From: a virus
Reading direction: 5' to 3' (one strand)
DNA: 31,422 nt
IMG/VR virus record: IMGVR_UViG_3300045136_000065
Location: 1 to 31,422 of that record
Shown here piece by piece: positions 21,141 to 28,890 of this stretch (positions are counted from its first letter, which is position 1; each line of letters opens with the position of its first letter). The translations under genes and the position numbers were made by a program. The notes under the pieces are model-generated. The model had not been told where the DNA came from and did not search any database. It saw only the letters and a program-made list of their open reading frames with translations.

Positions 21141-21746
21141 ATGACAACACCATTTTTTTTATTATCTTTTGTTATTCCAGTTATGGTGATTGATACAGGA
21201 TACAATCCTAGCATTGATACCAAGCATAAAATAATGTACGAAAAAACCGATCTTTATAATCACGGAACATTTGTAGTAAATACAATGCTTGAAGATGTGT
21301 GCTCTAACGTGGTAGTATATATGTGCGGGTATACACTAAATCTTACAGAAGATATAATGCTAGACTGCCTAAATAAAGCAGATCGTTGGGGAGTAAAGTA
21401 CATTAATATATCTTATAGCGGGGTTACGAAACCTTCAGAAAAAGAAAAAAAATTGATTAAAAAGTTAGTTAACAAAGGTGTTAAGTTTACTATAGCGTCA
21501 GGCAATAATGGAATTGATTTAGATAAACAGCCTAAATATCCTCAAAATTATGCCAAAGAATTTAAAAACATTTATGTTGTTGGGGATAAAAACTTTAAAG
21601 CAGCAAATAGGGGAAGTTTTGTAATAGATAATTTGCCCGCCGTTTCTATCAAGTATAAAGGACGAGCTAAAGTAGGCACTTCATTTTCAGCCCCTAGATA
21701 TATGAATAAACTATTAAAACAAGAATGTAATAATAATGGCGGTTAA
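21141..21746 (+). CDS. Minimal subtilisin-like serine protease (S8 family)
   Basis: A 201-residue protein with all the S8 signature positions in order: catalytic Asp18 in VMVIDTGYN, catalytic His41 in NHGTF, the oxyanion Asn in ASGNNG (Asn122 or 123), and nucleophile Ser181 in GTSFSAP. The helix-and-strand spacing between them fits a shortened subtilisin core; typical catalytic domains have 270-350 residues. There is no pro-domain, since Asp18 follows the start almost directly, and the hydrophobic residues 5-17 form the strand before it. It is probably active in the cytoplasm without zymogen maturation, or kept in check by a partner. GGAG precedes the ATG. Substrate unknown: host-defence proteins, sigma factors or capsid proteins are possible. 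Confidence 0.85.
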   Translation: MTTPFFLLSFVIPVMVIDTGYNPSIDTKHKIMYEKTDLYNHGTFVVNTMLEDVCSNVVVYMCGYTLNLTEDIMLDCLNKADRWGVKYINISYSGVTKPSEKEKKLIKKLVNKGVKFTIASGNNGIDLDKQPKYPQNYAKEFKNIYVVGDKNFKAANRGSFVIDNLPAVSIKYKGRAKVGTSFSAPRYMNKLLKQECNNNGG

Positions 21747-21747
21747 T

Positions 21748-21843
21748 ATGAAAAAAAAGATTGAAATAATTTTATGGTTAATGCAATTTATAATAGTCGG
21801 CATTTTATTATTAAACCGAACTTTTGTAGTCACAAAGGAGTAA
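21748..21843 (+). CDS. Single-pass membrane peptide (31 aa)
   Basis: ATG at 21748, one base after the subtilase stop, with GGCGG upstream. The peptide has a basic start (MKKKIE) and then a transmembrane helix (IILWLMQFIIVGILLL). Its final codons (ACA AAG GAG) form the binding site of the next gene. Tight packing supports translation. Confidence 0.55.
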   Translation: MKKKIEIILWLMQFIIVGILLLNRTFVVTKE

Positions 21844-21846
21844 TTT

Positions 21847-22053
21847 ATGTATAGGTATTTAATTCCTTTATATTTATTTGCTTACTATTTATGCTTAGAT
21901 AGAGTAGGCTTTATTTTTAAAGCATTATTTGTAATAGCCCTGGTTTGGTATGCTTTGGCAGTAATAAATTTTTTAAAGCTTGTTTTAATTAAAAAATATC
22001 CGCTAGAAAAAGCTTTTGCTCATACATATTGGAATTGCTATGGAAAATTCTAA
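21847..22053 (+). CDS. Two-helix membrane protein (68 aa)
   Basis: Hydrophobic segments near residues 4-16 and 21-48 (IFKALFVIALVWYALAVINF), then a basic stretch. AAAGGAG precedes the ATG at 21847. With the peptide before it, it forms a small membrane-protein pair directly behind the subtilase, perhaps to localise or regulate it. No family recognised. Confidence 0.65.
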   Translation: MYRYLIPLYLFAYYLCLDRVGFIFKALFVIALVWYALAVINFLKLVLIKKYPLEKAFAHTYWNCYGKF

Positions 22054-22300
22054 TTATAAAATAGCAGAGTTTTTAGCATATAATCATGAAGTGCTAAAAA
22101 CAAAGCCAGAATTAGTGCTAGCTTATAGTAGAGCATTAATTTTAAATAAAGAAAAAGCTAAAGAGTTTATTTTAGAATCTCTAGAATATGTTCTTAGTCA
22201 ATATTTTGATCCTATTGAAGTACGAAAAGCTTTTAAAAGCGACGAAGTACAAATTATAATACACAAATATTTTACAAAGGAGTGGGATTATGAGCACTAG
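22040..22300 (+). CDS. Unknown helical protein (86 aa)
   Basis: Start taken as the ATG at 22040, overlapping the membrane-protein gene by 14 bases; the longer frame begins with TTG. The product is all helical and acidic-basic mixed (KIAEFLAYNHEVLKTKPELVLAY...). No family recognised. Confidence 0.6.
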   Translation: MENSNYKIAEFLAYNHEVLKTKPELVLAYSRALILNKEKAKEFILESLEYVLSQYFDPIEVRKAFKSDEVQIIIHKYFTKEWDYEH

Positions 22301-22553
22301 AATAAGATACATTAAACACGGGGAAGGGGGTTTTGTTTCACTAAGAACATTTAAGGATAAGGATGGGGCCGATCTTCAAACTAGAATATACGCAGATGGC
22401 AAAAGCGGGTGTGTGATGTTTGCCCAAAGTGAAGTGCCAATATTTGAAGTAAAGGCTAGCAGTCCGCATAAAATGAAAATTAAATTAAAAAAGGTATTAG
22501 AAATATTAGGCGTAAATTTCGAACCTGAAAAAAGAAATAAAAATAATAATTAA
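22290..22553 (+). CDS. Unknown basic protein (87 aa)
   Basis: Beta-rich N-terminal 55 residues with a barrel-like pattern (RIRYIKHGEGGFVSLRTF, DLQTRIYADGKSGCVMF, VPIFEVKASS), then a basic helical tail (KMKIKLKKVLEILG) ending in a Lys/Asn-rich stretch. It might bind nucleic acid, but no family is recognised. AAAGGAGTGGG precedes the ATG. Confidence 0.65.
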   Translation: MSTRIRYIKHGEGGFVSLRTFKDKDGADLQTRIYADGKSGCVMFAQSEVPIFEVKASSPHKMKIKLKKVLEILGVNFEPEKRNKNNN

Positions 22554-22564
22554 AGAGACGTTTT

Positions 22565-23065
22565 ATGACAATAAGCCAAGAACAAAAAAATAAAGTGTTT
22601 ATGAAGCATTATAGCGCAATGTTAAAATTTTTAAAAAAAGCAAGTTTAAGTTGGGCAGTGTATGGTAATAATGAAGATGTGCTCCATTCATTTTTTTTAC
22701 ATTGGAGTAGGCAAAATATAACATTGATTGAAAATAAACAATTAGACGGTTTGTTATGGACGGCTTTAATTAATTATGCTAAAACAGTAAGAACACAATA
22801 TTATAGAAGACTAAATTTAGAGTCTAAAATATATATGGAAAATTTATTTTACGAAGATTTAATTCAAGATTATGATATTAGATTGTTATTAGAAGATCTT
22901 TATAATGGCTTAAATAAAAAACATAAAAAACTATTTTTGCTTCTTTTAAATACAGAGTGGAATATAAAGGAAGCTTGCGAAGGTACGGGCATAAAATATA
23001 AAGCTTTTGCTGAAAGAATTAGAAGGGGCTTAATTCCTAAACTTAGGGAAATTGCGGGAGAATAG
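22565..23065 (+). CDS. Divergent sigma-factor-like protein (sigma-70/ECF type) A
   Basis: A 166-residue helical protein with ECF sigma layout. Residues 8-82 resemble region 2 (NEDVLHSFFLHWSRQNITLIE, LLWTALINYAKTVRTQYYRR). An acidic linker spans about 85-110, and residues 112-163 resemble region 4, with a helix-turn-helix in NIKEACEGTGIKYKAFAERIRR. No region 1 or 3. If real it would direct host RNA polymerase to phage promoters, and the recurring TTAACATATA motif is the obvious candidate. Similarity is by pattern, not by a tight motif. A DNA-binding repressor is the alternative. Confidence 0.5.
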   Translation: MTISQEQKNKVFMKHYSAMLKFLKKASLSWAVYGNNEDVLHSFFLHWSRQNITLIENKQLDGLLWTALINYAKTVRTQYYRRLNLESKIYMENLFYEDLIQDYDIRLLLEDLYNGLNKKHKKLFLLLLNTEWNIKEACEGTGIKYKAFAERIRRGLIPKLREIAGE

Positions 23066-23070
23066 CCCCG

Positions 23071-23394
23071 ATGATAGAATTTAAATTTGTAGAAACTTAT
23101 AAAGGTTATGGAGTAGAATATAAAGGTGAAATAATTTATGACTGTAAAAACAAAACAAAAGGGTACGCTTGGGACGAAGCAGTGTCATATTGCTCAAGTT
23201 ATTTAGGGAGTACGTTGACAGATTGCACATATAGAAAAATAAAAAATGTGAAATACAAAACAACGGCACCAACAAAAATAGATGCTTTAAAAGAATTAGA
23301 AGAAGCCTATCCCACGTTTGAAATTAGAATAAAAAATATAATTTTTTATTTAGACTGCACCGTCTATGAAATAGAATTATGGGGGAAGAAATGA
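23071..23394 (+). CDS. Unknown protein (107 aa)
   Basis: Lys/Tyr/Glu-rich alpha/beta protein with five Cys residues, opening KFVETYKGYGVEYKGEIIYDC and then a helical WDEAVSYCSSYLG. It ends in a beta-rich segment (IIFYLDCTVYEIELWG). No signal peptide. GGGAG sits in the end of the sigma-like gene. The stop overlaps the next gene. Confidence 0.65.
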   Translation: MIEFKFVETYKGYGVEYKGEIIYDCKNKTKGYAWDEAVSYCSSYLGSTLTDCTYRKIKNVKYKTTAPTKIDALKELEEAYPTFEIRIKNIIFYLDCTVYEIELWGKK

Positions 23395-23723
23395 AAGCTA
23401 TAAAAATTACAAAAAATATGCTAAAAAATCCAGCAATTCTTTTAAAAAAAGCAGGTGCTGTTTATGAAAATCATGCTTTTCCAAGTTTTGTTTATATGAA
23501 TAAAAGCGACTATTTGGAACTTAAAAAAAATTTAATTAAAGCTTTTAAAAAAGAATGTCCTTATACAATTAAAAGAAAAATTCAAGCTTCGGTAGAAATA
23601 ATATTACTAAATCTTGGTCCTGTAAATCTTAAAAAAGGTATTGAAAAAGGATATCTTTTAGTTGATGATAAAGCTATTAATAATCAAATAGAATTTTTAA
23701 AGTTTAAACAAGAGTTGAAATAA
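23391..23723 (+). CDS. Unknown basic protein (110 aa)
   Basis: I start at the ATG at 23391 (ATGA overlap with the previous stop, GGGGGAAG upstream). Lys/Ile/Leu-rich, mainly helical protein with KITKNMLKNPAILLKKAG and KKECPYTIKRKIQAS. No family recognised. It is the last gene before the promoter-bearing gap at 23724-23867. Confidence 0.65.
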   Translation: MKAIKITKNMLKNPAILLKKAGAVYENHAFPSFVYMNKSDYLELKKNLIKAFKKECPYTIKRKIQASVEIILLNLGPVNLKKGIEKGYLLVDDKAINNQIEFLKFKQELK

Positions 23724-23821
23724 TATTTTAATCCAGTAGATAAAGCTTTACCTCATCCGCCTTGAATTAATATGATTTTATTAGCGCAGCAAAAAAGCTT
23801 AATATAATTTTTATATACGCA

Positions 23822-23850
23822 TTGACATATTTGACTTTTCATATTATGTT
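23822..23850 (+). promoter_or_regulatory. Sigma-70-like promoter before the second sigma-like gene pair
   Basis: TTGACA (23822-23827), 17 bases, TATGTT (23845-23850), then GGAGG before the ATG at 23868. A weaker TATAAT lies at 23803-23808 in the same AT-rich gap. The gap also shows AAAGCTTTA near 23742. This promoter could set the timing of the second sigma-like protein and the nrd genes. Confidence 0.6.
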
Positions 23851-23867
23851 AATTTTGGAGGTCGCAC

Positions 23868-24179
23868 ATGAAACTTTTTTATCTTTTAAGACATGAAGAT
23901 GTCCATAACAATTCTGGAACAGGAGTGGTAGCTGAAGGAGTTATTTTTGATAACGGTCAAGCCGCCATGACTTGGCTAACAGATATAAGTACTGTTACTA
24001 TTTTTTCTAAAATAGGGGATGTTAAAAAACTACATGGACACGAAGGCCGCACCGAAATTATAATTGAAAATGTTTGCAAAGACCGAAAAAAGTTTGAGAT
24101 GTGTAGGGAGATGGCAAAGCTAAAAAAAGATATTAAAGATCATAAAAAAGAGGTCAATAATGGAAGAAGAAAAAAGTAA
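23868..24179 (+). CDS. Conserved small phage protein with GHEGRT motif (103 aa)
   Basis: Residues 1-68 match a small domain that I know only as a recurring uncharacterised family in phages and bacteria: FYLLRHEDVHNNSGTGVVAEG, then NGQAAMTWL, then LHGHEGRTEIII. The His and Glu residues, with the GTG and GHxGRT motifs, hint at metal or nucleotide binding, but no function is established. The C-terminal 30 residues are a Lys-rich helix. GGAGG precedes the ATG. Confidence 0.7.
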   Translation: MKLFYLLRHEDVHNNSGTGVVAEGVIFDNGQAAMTWLTDISTVTIFSKIGDVKKLHGHEGRTEIIIENVCKDRKKFEMCREMAKLKKDIKDHKKEVNNGRRKK

Positions 24180-24648
24180 CAAGTTGTTAAATTATATGCT
24201 ACAAAATAAAAAAACATTAATAAATTATGCAATGAAGTTTGGTGCTAACGGTTGCGCAGCGAGGGCTGAAGATATTTATCAAGAAAGTTTAAGGTTTGTA
24301 ACTACCATGATAAGTAATAACAAAGCTGACCCATCACCCGCAAGTCTTAAAACATACGCCATACAAATTGTAAAACATCGTGGCATGAATATGCATCGTA
24401 CCGAAAAAAGATACGAATATGGAGATAATGATGATTATGATTTTAGTAATTTTGAATCGCTCGATTTTTTAGATATGGATAACAAAATAGATTTTAAAAA
24501 AATAATGAGTGTTGCAGGAAAAATACTATCTGAAAAGCAGTTTCAAGCTTTACTTATAACTATGGATAAAAAAGATAGACTGCCGGAAAAAATAAAAGCA
24601 AATAAAAGACACGCTATAATTAGGCTTAAGCAGTATTTTAGCAAATAA
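24160..24648 (+). CDS. Divergent sigma-factor-like protein B
   Basis: A 162-residue protein with ECF-like order. Region-2-like residues 12-84 include AEDIYQESLRFVTTM and SLKTYAIQIVKHRGMNMHRTEKR, the usual core-binding helix plus -10-recognition helices. A very acidic linker follows (GDNDDYDFSNFESLDFLDMD, 88-107). Residues 115-162 resemble region 4 (LSEKQFQALLITMDK...NKRHAIIRLKQYF). It is somewhat closer to the ECF pattern than the protein at 22565. AGAGGT precedes the ATG, which overlaps the previous gene by 20 bases. With factor A it could control the late block; alternatively it may act as an anti-sigma or DNA-binding factor. Confidence 0.5.
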   Translation: MEEEKSNKLLNYMLQNKKTLINYAMKFGANGCAARAEDIYQESLRFVTTMISNNKADPSPASLKTYAIQIVKHRGMNMHRTEKRYEYGDNDDYDFSNFESLDFLDMDNKIDFKKIMSVAGKILSEKQFQALLITMDKKDRLPEKIKANKRHAIIRLKQYFSK

Positions 24649-24699
24649 ATTTTTGACTTAGTGACAATCTTAATAGTAGATTATACTAAAGGAGGTCAA

Positions 24700-26619
24700 G
24701 TGAGTATTCTAGATTATAGAATTCCTTATAAACCATTTGAATATCCTAAAGCTTACGAATATATGAAATTACAACAAAATAATTTTTGGTTACCGTCAGA
24801 AGTAAATATGTCTAAAGACATAGAAGATTGGAATAGAAATTTAACAGAAAGTGAAAGACTTATTATAGGGCAAATACTTAAATCTTTTGTTCAGTCTGAA
24901 ACACATATATCGGATTATTGGAGTGGTAATGTAGCTAAATGGTTTCCAAAGCATGAGATAGTAGGGATGGCTCAAACTTTTGGAGCATTTGAATGTTTTG
25001 ACGAAGAGACAGAATTACTAACATCTACAGGTTGGGTAAATGTTAAAAATATTACGGAAGATATGTTGTTAGCAAATTACGACATTACTACTAGAAAAAT
25101 AACATTTGAAAAACCTATTAAAATTCATAAGTATAAATACAGTGGTAATATGCACCATTACCAATCTAAAAATACAGATATTATGGTAACCCCTAATCAT
25201 AACTTAATTACTATACATCTGCAATCAAGAAAGGTGACAAAAAGAAAATCAGAGAAATCGAAACTGGGCAAAAATTATTTATACCCCGTGTCTGGAGTCG
25301 TAGAGGGTAATGAAACAATATCATTTATGGACAGGTTAATTATAGCTTTGCAAGCTGACGGTAGTATATTCGATGCTTGCCCCTCTTCCGTTAATTACAA
25401 AAGGAATGATTGTTGCGTCAATTTTAAAAAACAGAAAAAAATTGAAAGAATGGATTGGATTCTTTCTAACATAAAAGATATTAAATATAAAAGAAAAATG
25501 GAGAATGGGTACGTTAAATATAATATCCATTTACCAGAATATATTGATGTTGATTCTATTAAAAATTTGGATTATTTTGACATAACAAAAATAAACTCTA
25601 CCCAAGCGCAAGAAATTTTAAAAGAAATATTGTTTTGGGACGGTTCCAAATGCACATATTACAACACTAATAAAAAAGCTATTGACAAAATACAAGCAAT
25701 AGGTGTACTGTCGGGTAATATGTCAACACAAATAGGAATAAATAGAAAAGAAAATGAATTAGTTGGTAAAAAAAGACCGCAAGGAGGTGTGTTTACTAAA
25801 TCAAAAACTTGTTACACACTAAACGTATCCAATTATCCATACACAACATACCCTTATCGAAAAGAAGTAGCTTATGATGGGTATGTATATTGCGTGTCGG
25901 TACCTTCTCAAAATGTAGTAAGCAGGAGAAACGGTAAGGTAGCTTTTACAGGAAATTCCATCCATGCTGAGGGGTATGACTATTTAAATGTCGAGCTAGG
26001 TCTAGAGGATTATGAAGCATTTTTAAAAGATGAAACTGCCATGGCAAAACTTGAAAGATTAAAAGAAATAAAAGGAGATTCTTTACAAGATAAAGCTAGA
26101 TCATTAGCTATTTTTTCTGCTTGTACTGAAGGTACTTCTCTTTTTAGCTCATTTGTTATATTAGCAAACATGAGTAGGTTTGGATATATGAGAGGTGTGA
26201 AAAACATTATTGAGTGGTCACAGCGTGACGAAATGTTACACGCAGTGGCAGGGGCTTGGCTTTTTAGAACACTTGCTCAAGAATTCCCTAAAGTGATGAC
26301 AAAAGAATTTAAAAAAGATATTTACGAAGCTATGAGGCTTACTGTAGAACTTGAAGATAATTTTATCGATAAGGCCTTTTCATTAGGGGAAATGAGGGGA
26401 CTAGATCCTAAAGACATAAAAACTTTCATTAGACAAAGAGCTAACGAAATGCTTTTAGAATTAGGATTAAAAATAAATTGGAAAAATTTAGATCAAGAAT
26501 CTTTGGAAAGAATGTCTTGGTTTTCCCAAATTAGCTATGGGATAAACAACACAGACTTCTTTTCAGCACGTGTAACAGATTATGCAAAAGTAAATTGGAA
26601 AATGGAGGATTTATTCTAA
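24700..26619 (+). CDS. nrdB: Ribonucleotide reductase class I small subunit with intein
   Basis: Supplies the tyrosyl radical for ribonucleotide reduction. The 639-residue precursor has a 321-residue intein (residues 99-419), leaving a 318-residue mature R2. In the extein, SETHISDYW is near the first metal-ligand helix, and joining E98 to SIHAEGY restores the ExxH ligands with the radical Tyr four residues after His. ACTEGTS and RDEMLH provide the second Glu and ExxH pair. The C-terminal NWKMEDLF resembles R2 tails that bind R1. I start at GTG 24700, preceded by AAAGGAGGT; an upstream in-frame GTG at 24661 lacks a site. The stop overlaps the nrdA start (TAATG). All iron ligands appear intact after splicing. 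Confidence 0.92.
   Translation: MSILDYRIPYKPFEYPKAYEYMKLQQNNFWLPSEVNMSKDIEDWNRNLTESERLIIGQILKSFVQSETHISDYWSGNVAKWFPKHEIVGMAQTFGAFECFDEETELLTSTGWVNVKNITEDMLLANYDITTRKITFEKPIKIHKYKYSGNMHHYQSKNTDIMVTPNHNLITIHLQSRKVTKRKSEKSKLGKNYLYPVSGVVEGNETISFMDRLIIALQADGSIFDACPSSVNYKRNDCCVNFKKQKKIERMDWILSNIKDIKYKRKMENGYVKYNIHLPEYIDVDSIKNLDYFDITKINSTQAQEILKEILFWDGSKCTYYNTNKKAIDKIQAIGVLSGNMSTQIGINRKENELVGKKRPQGGVFTKSKTCYTLNVSNYPYTTYPYRKEVAYDGYVYCVSVPSQNVVSRRNGKVAFTGNSIHAEGYDYLNVELGLEDYEAFLKDETAMAKLERLKEIKGDSLQDKARSLAIFSACTEGTSLFSSFVILANMSRFGYMRGVKNIIEWSQRDEMLHAVAGAWLFRTLAQEFPKVMTKEFKKDIYEAMRLTVELEDNFIDKAFSLGEMRGLDPKDIKTFIRQRANEMLLELGLKINWKNLDQESLERMSWFSQISYGINNTDFFSARVTDYAKVNWKMEDLF
24994..25956 (+). mobile_element. 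Intein with LAGLIDADG-type homing endonuclease in nrdB
   Basis: A 321-residue in-frame insertion. It begins with Cys1 (CFDEETELLT, block A) and has VTPNHN at 65-70 (block B, Thr66 and His69). It continues with two degenerate LAGLIDADG helices at 114-123 (RLIIALQADG) and 207-217 (EILKEILFWDG), with acidic residues Asp122 and Asp216. Block F is VYCVSVPSQNVV, and the element ends FTGN with extein Ser next. The usual penultimate His is Gly320, a known but less common variant, so Asn cyclisation may be slower. Both endonuclease acids are kept, so homing may still be active. Splicing should rejoin GAFE to SIHAEG. Confidence 0.92.
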
Positions 26620-28337
26620 TGGAACTAGAACAATTAAAAGCACACAATGAAGCACCTAAATTCTTAACAAAAGAAGGATTGCAAATTTTAAAATCAGGAT
26701 ATTTATTAGACAGCGAAACTCCTAGACAAGCGTACGAACGTGTAGCAAAAGCAATAGTATATTACGGAGGGTACAGTCAAGATATTTATGAAGATATTAT
26801 GTTTGTCACTTACGAAAATCCTTGGCTTGGTTACTCTACACCCGTACTATCCAACTGCGGCACAGATAGAGGACTCCCAATATCTTGTTATATTATAGAT
26901 GTGCAAGATAGTTTAAAAGGTATTATGGAAGAAGGTATTGGGGAAATGGCCGCCCTTTCAAAGGTTGGTGGTGGGGTTGGAGTAAATTTTAATAAAATAA
27001 GACCAAGAGGTAGCTTAATTCGTAATGGTGCAGGTGGAGTGAGTGAGGGTGTAGTACCTTTTGCTAAAGCGTATGATAGTGCTATTATGGCGGCAAAGCA
27101 GCCTAAAGTAAGACGTGGCAGTGCTTCCCTTAATCTTGATATCGAGCACACTGACTATTTAGAATTTGTAGACATCCGTCGTCCTGAAGGTGACGTTAAT
27201 AGGCAATGTCTTACTATCAACCATAACGTTTCTATCTCCGATGAATTTATGAAGAAAGTAATAGCTGGGGATGAGGAAGCTCGTTATAAATGGTTTAAAC
27301 TTATGAAAGCTCGAATCGAAGTAGGGGAGCCCTACATACTATTTACCGATGCAGTGAATAGAGCTAACCCTGAAGGGTATAAAAAGAGAGGCTTTAACAA
27401 CATTAACTATTCAAATATCTGCCAAGAAATTGTGCAATATGCAGATGAGAATCACACAGTTACTTGTTGCCTGTCATCTTTAAACCTTGAAAAATATGAT
27501 GAATGGAAAAATTGGAGATCCCCCCGCACAGGACTTAGCCTTCCTGAATTGGGTATTTACATTCTTGATGCTGTCATGGAAGAGTTTATTCAAAACGCAG
27601 ATAAGTTTGATGGGATAAGAAAAGCAAAGAATGGGGCTATTAAAGGTCGATCATTGGGGTTAGGAGTCATGGGCTATCACGCTTACTTACAAAGCAAGAT
27701 GCTCCCTTTTGATTCTTTTGAATCTTACAGAATAAATAATGAAATGTTTAAATTTATTAAAGAAGAAGCAGATAAAGCTTCAATGTGCTTAGCTAAGGAA
27801 AAAGGAGAGCCGGAGTGGTGCGAAGGCACAGGGTTTAGAAATGCCCATAGAATTGCTTTAGCCCCTACAAAAAGCAATTCGGTTATTTGTTCTGATACTT
27901 CTGCTTCTATTGAACCTTACACCGCAAACGCTTTTACGGAAAATTCAGCTAAAGGGACATTCATTAGAAAAAATAAATTTCTAAAACCAATTTTAGAAAA
28001 CTTAGGATTAGATTTATATAAAGTGTGGGATAAGATTATAAGACAATATGATGGCAGTGTCCAATGGATTAAAGAGTTAAACGAGGATACAAAAAAAGTT
28101 TTTCTTACTGCTTATGAAATAAATCAAGAAGCCTTAGTAAGACAAGCTGCACAAAGACAAAAATATGTTTGCCAATCTCAAAGTTTAAATTTGTTTTTCC
28201 CACATACAGTAAATCCTAAATATTTTAGTAATGTGCATATTTTAGCATGGGAATTAGGATTAAAGACATTGTATTACTGTAAATCCACTAAAGCTAAAAT
28301 TGAAACCTATGCAGATTGTGAGGCTTGTCACGGTTAA
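26619..28337 (+). CDS. nrdA: Ribonucleotide reductase class I large subunit, short form
   Basis: A 572-residue R1, well short of the roughly 750 residues of E. coli and T4 NrdA. It reduces ribonucleotides together with the NrdB radical. Active-site Cys90 (PISCY), the N-x-C-x-E triad Asn266/Cys268/Glu270 (SNICQE) and partner Cys283 or 284 (TVTCCLSS) are present. The radical-transfer Tyr552-Tyr553 (LYYCKS) and a C-terminal redox CEAC (567-570) complete the set. There is no N-terminal ATP-cone domain, so overall activity should not be shut off by dATP, which suits a phage wanting maximal dNTP. The start at 26619 overlaps the nrdB stop; GGAGGA lies upstream. Confidence 0.92.
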   Translation: MELEQLKAHNEAPKFLTKEGLQILKSGYLLDSETPRQAYERVAKAIVYYGGYSQDIYEDIMFVTYENPWLGYSTPVLSNCGTDRGLPISCYIIDVQDSLKGIMEEGIGEMAALSKVGGGVGVNFNKIRPRGSLIRNGAGGVSEGVVPFAKAYDSAIMAAKQPKVRRGSASLNLDIEHTDYLEFVDIRRPEGDVNRQCLTINHNVSISDEFMKKVIAGDEEARYKWFKLMKARIEVGEPYILFTDAVNRANPEGYKKRGFNNINYSNICQEIVQYADENHTVTCCLSSLNLEKYDEWKNWRSPRTGLSLPELGIYILDAVMEEFIQNADKFDGIRKAKNGAIKGRSLGLGVMGYHAYLQSKMLPFDSFESYRINNEMFKFIKEEADKASMCLAKEKGEPEWCEGTGFRNAHRIALAPTKSNSVICSDTSASIEPYTANAFTENSAKGTFIRKNKFLKPILENLGLDLYKVWDKIIRQYDGSVQWIKELNEDTKKVFLTAYEINQEALVRQAAQRQKYVCQSQSLNLFFPHTVNPKYFSNVHILAWELGLKTLYYCKSTKAKIETYADCEACHG

Positions 28338-28365
28338 TTCTTCAAATGATACATTGTAAAAAAAC

Positions 28366-28394
28366 TTGAAAAAATTATGAAATGGTGTTTTAAT
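28366..28394 (+). promoter_or_regulatory. Sigma-70-like promoter after nrdA
   Basis: TTGAAA (28366-28371), 17 bases, TTTAAT (28389-28394), then GGAGG before the ATG at 28414. It lies in the 76-base gap following nrdA and probably opens a new transcript for the lipoprotein candidate. Confidence 0.5.
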
Positions 28395-28413
28395 GTATGT
28401 ATAGGAGGTAATT

Positions 28414-28845
28414 ATGAAAAATTTTAAAAAATTATTGTCAATTATAACTACCGCAATAGCAGGACTAGCTATTCCAATTTTATATCTATTTTCTAGCGGA
28501 TGTTCTTCTGGCAAAAACGAAAATTTTCCACAACCATGTGCTAACTCTAAACTTGCAAAAGATTGGTTACCCCCTAGCGAAGACTATAGTACGGCTTTTT
28601 TTAGGCCGGATTGCACTTTTACTGTAGTTGGAAAATATAACCAAACAAATTCTGTTGTTAAAATAAATGGAACTTACGCGGATTTGACTCCCGGCGCGAT
28701 TCAAGGAGAAGTTGTACTCACTATTATAACAGCAGAAATAGAAAATGCAATTATACAATATAATCCACCCGAAAAACACCATTATAGATATTTAATTGAT
28801 AACAAAAAAAATGTTGTCTATTTTTACCATATAAAAAAACTATAA
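28414..28845 (+). CDS. Probable lipoprotein (143 aa)
   Basis: The N-terminus has a basic stretch, a hydrophobic core (TTAIAGLAIPILYLF) and FSSGC, a loose lipobox with Cys30 as the lipidation candidate. The mature part has two more Cys (CAN, DCT) and is beta-rich (CTFTVVGKYNQTNSVVKINGTY). Phage-encoded early lipoproteins often block receptors and cause superinfection exclusion; that role is possible here but not shown. A strong GGAGG precedes the ATG. The -3 lipobox residue is Ser rather than Leu, so plain signal-anchor export is an alternative. Confidence 0.65.
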   Translation: MKNFKKLLSIITTAIAGLAIPILYLFSSGCSSGKNENFPQPCANSKLAKDWLPPSEDYSTAFFRPDCTFTVVGKYNQTNSVVKINGTYADLTPGAIQGEVVLTIITAEIENAIIQYNPPEKHHYRYLIDNKKNVVYFYHIKKL

Positions 28846-28890
28846 TTATTATTTAATAAATTGAAACTTATATTAATTGAAGGATTTAAC

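Noticed and set aside
24661-24699. Longer nrdB starting at GTG 24661
   Set aside because: The near-perfect AAAGGAGGT directly precedes GTG 24700, and the added residues do not resemble the R2 N-terminus.
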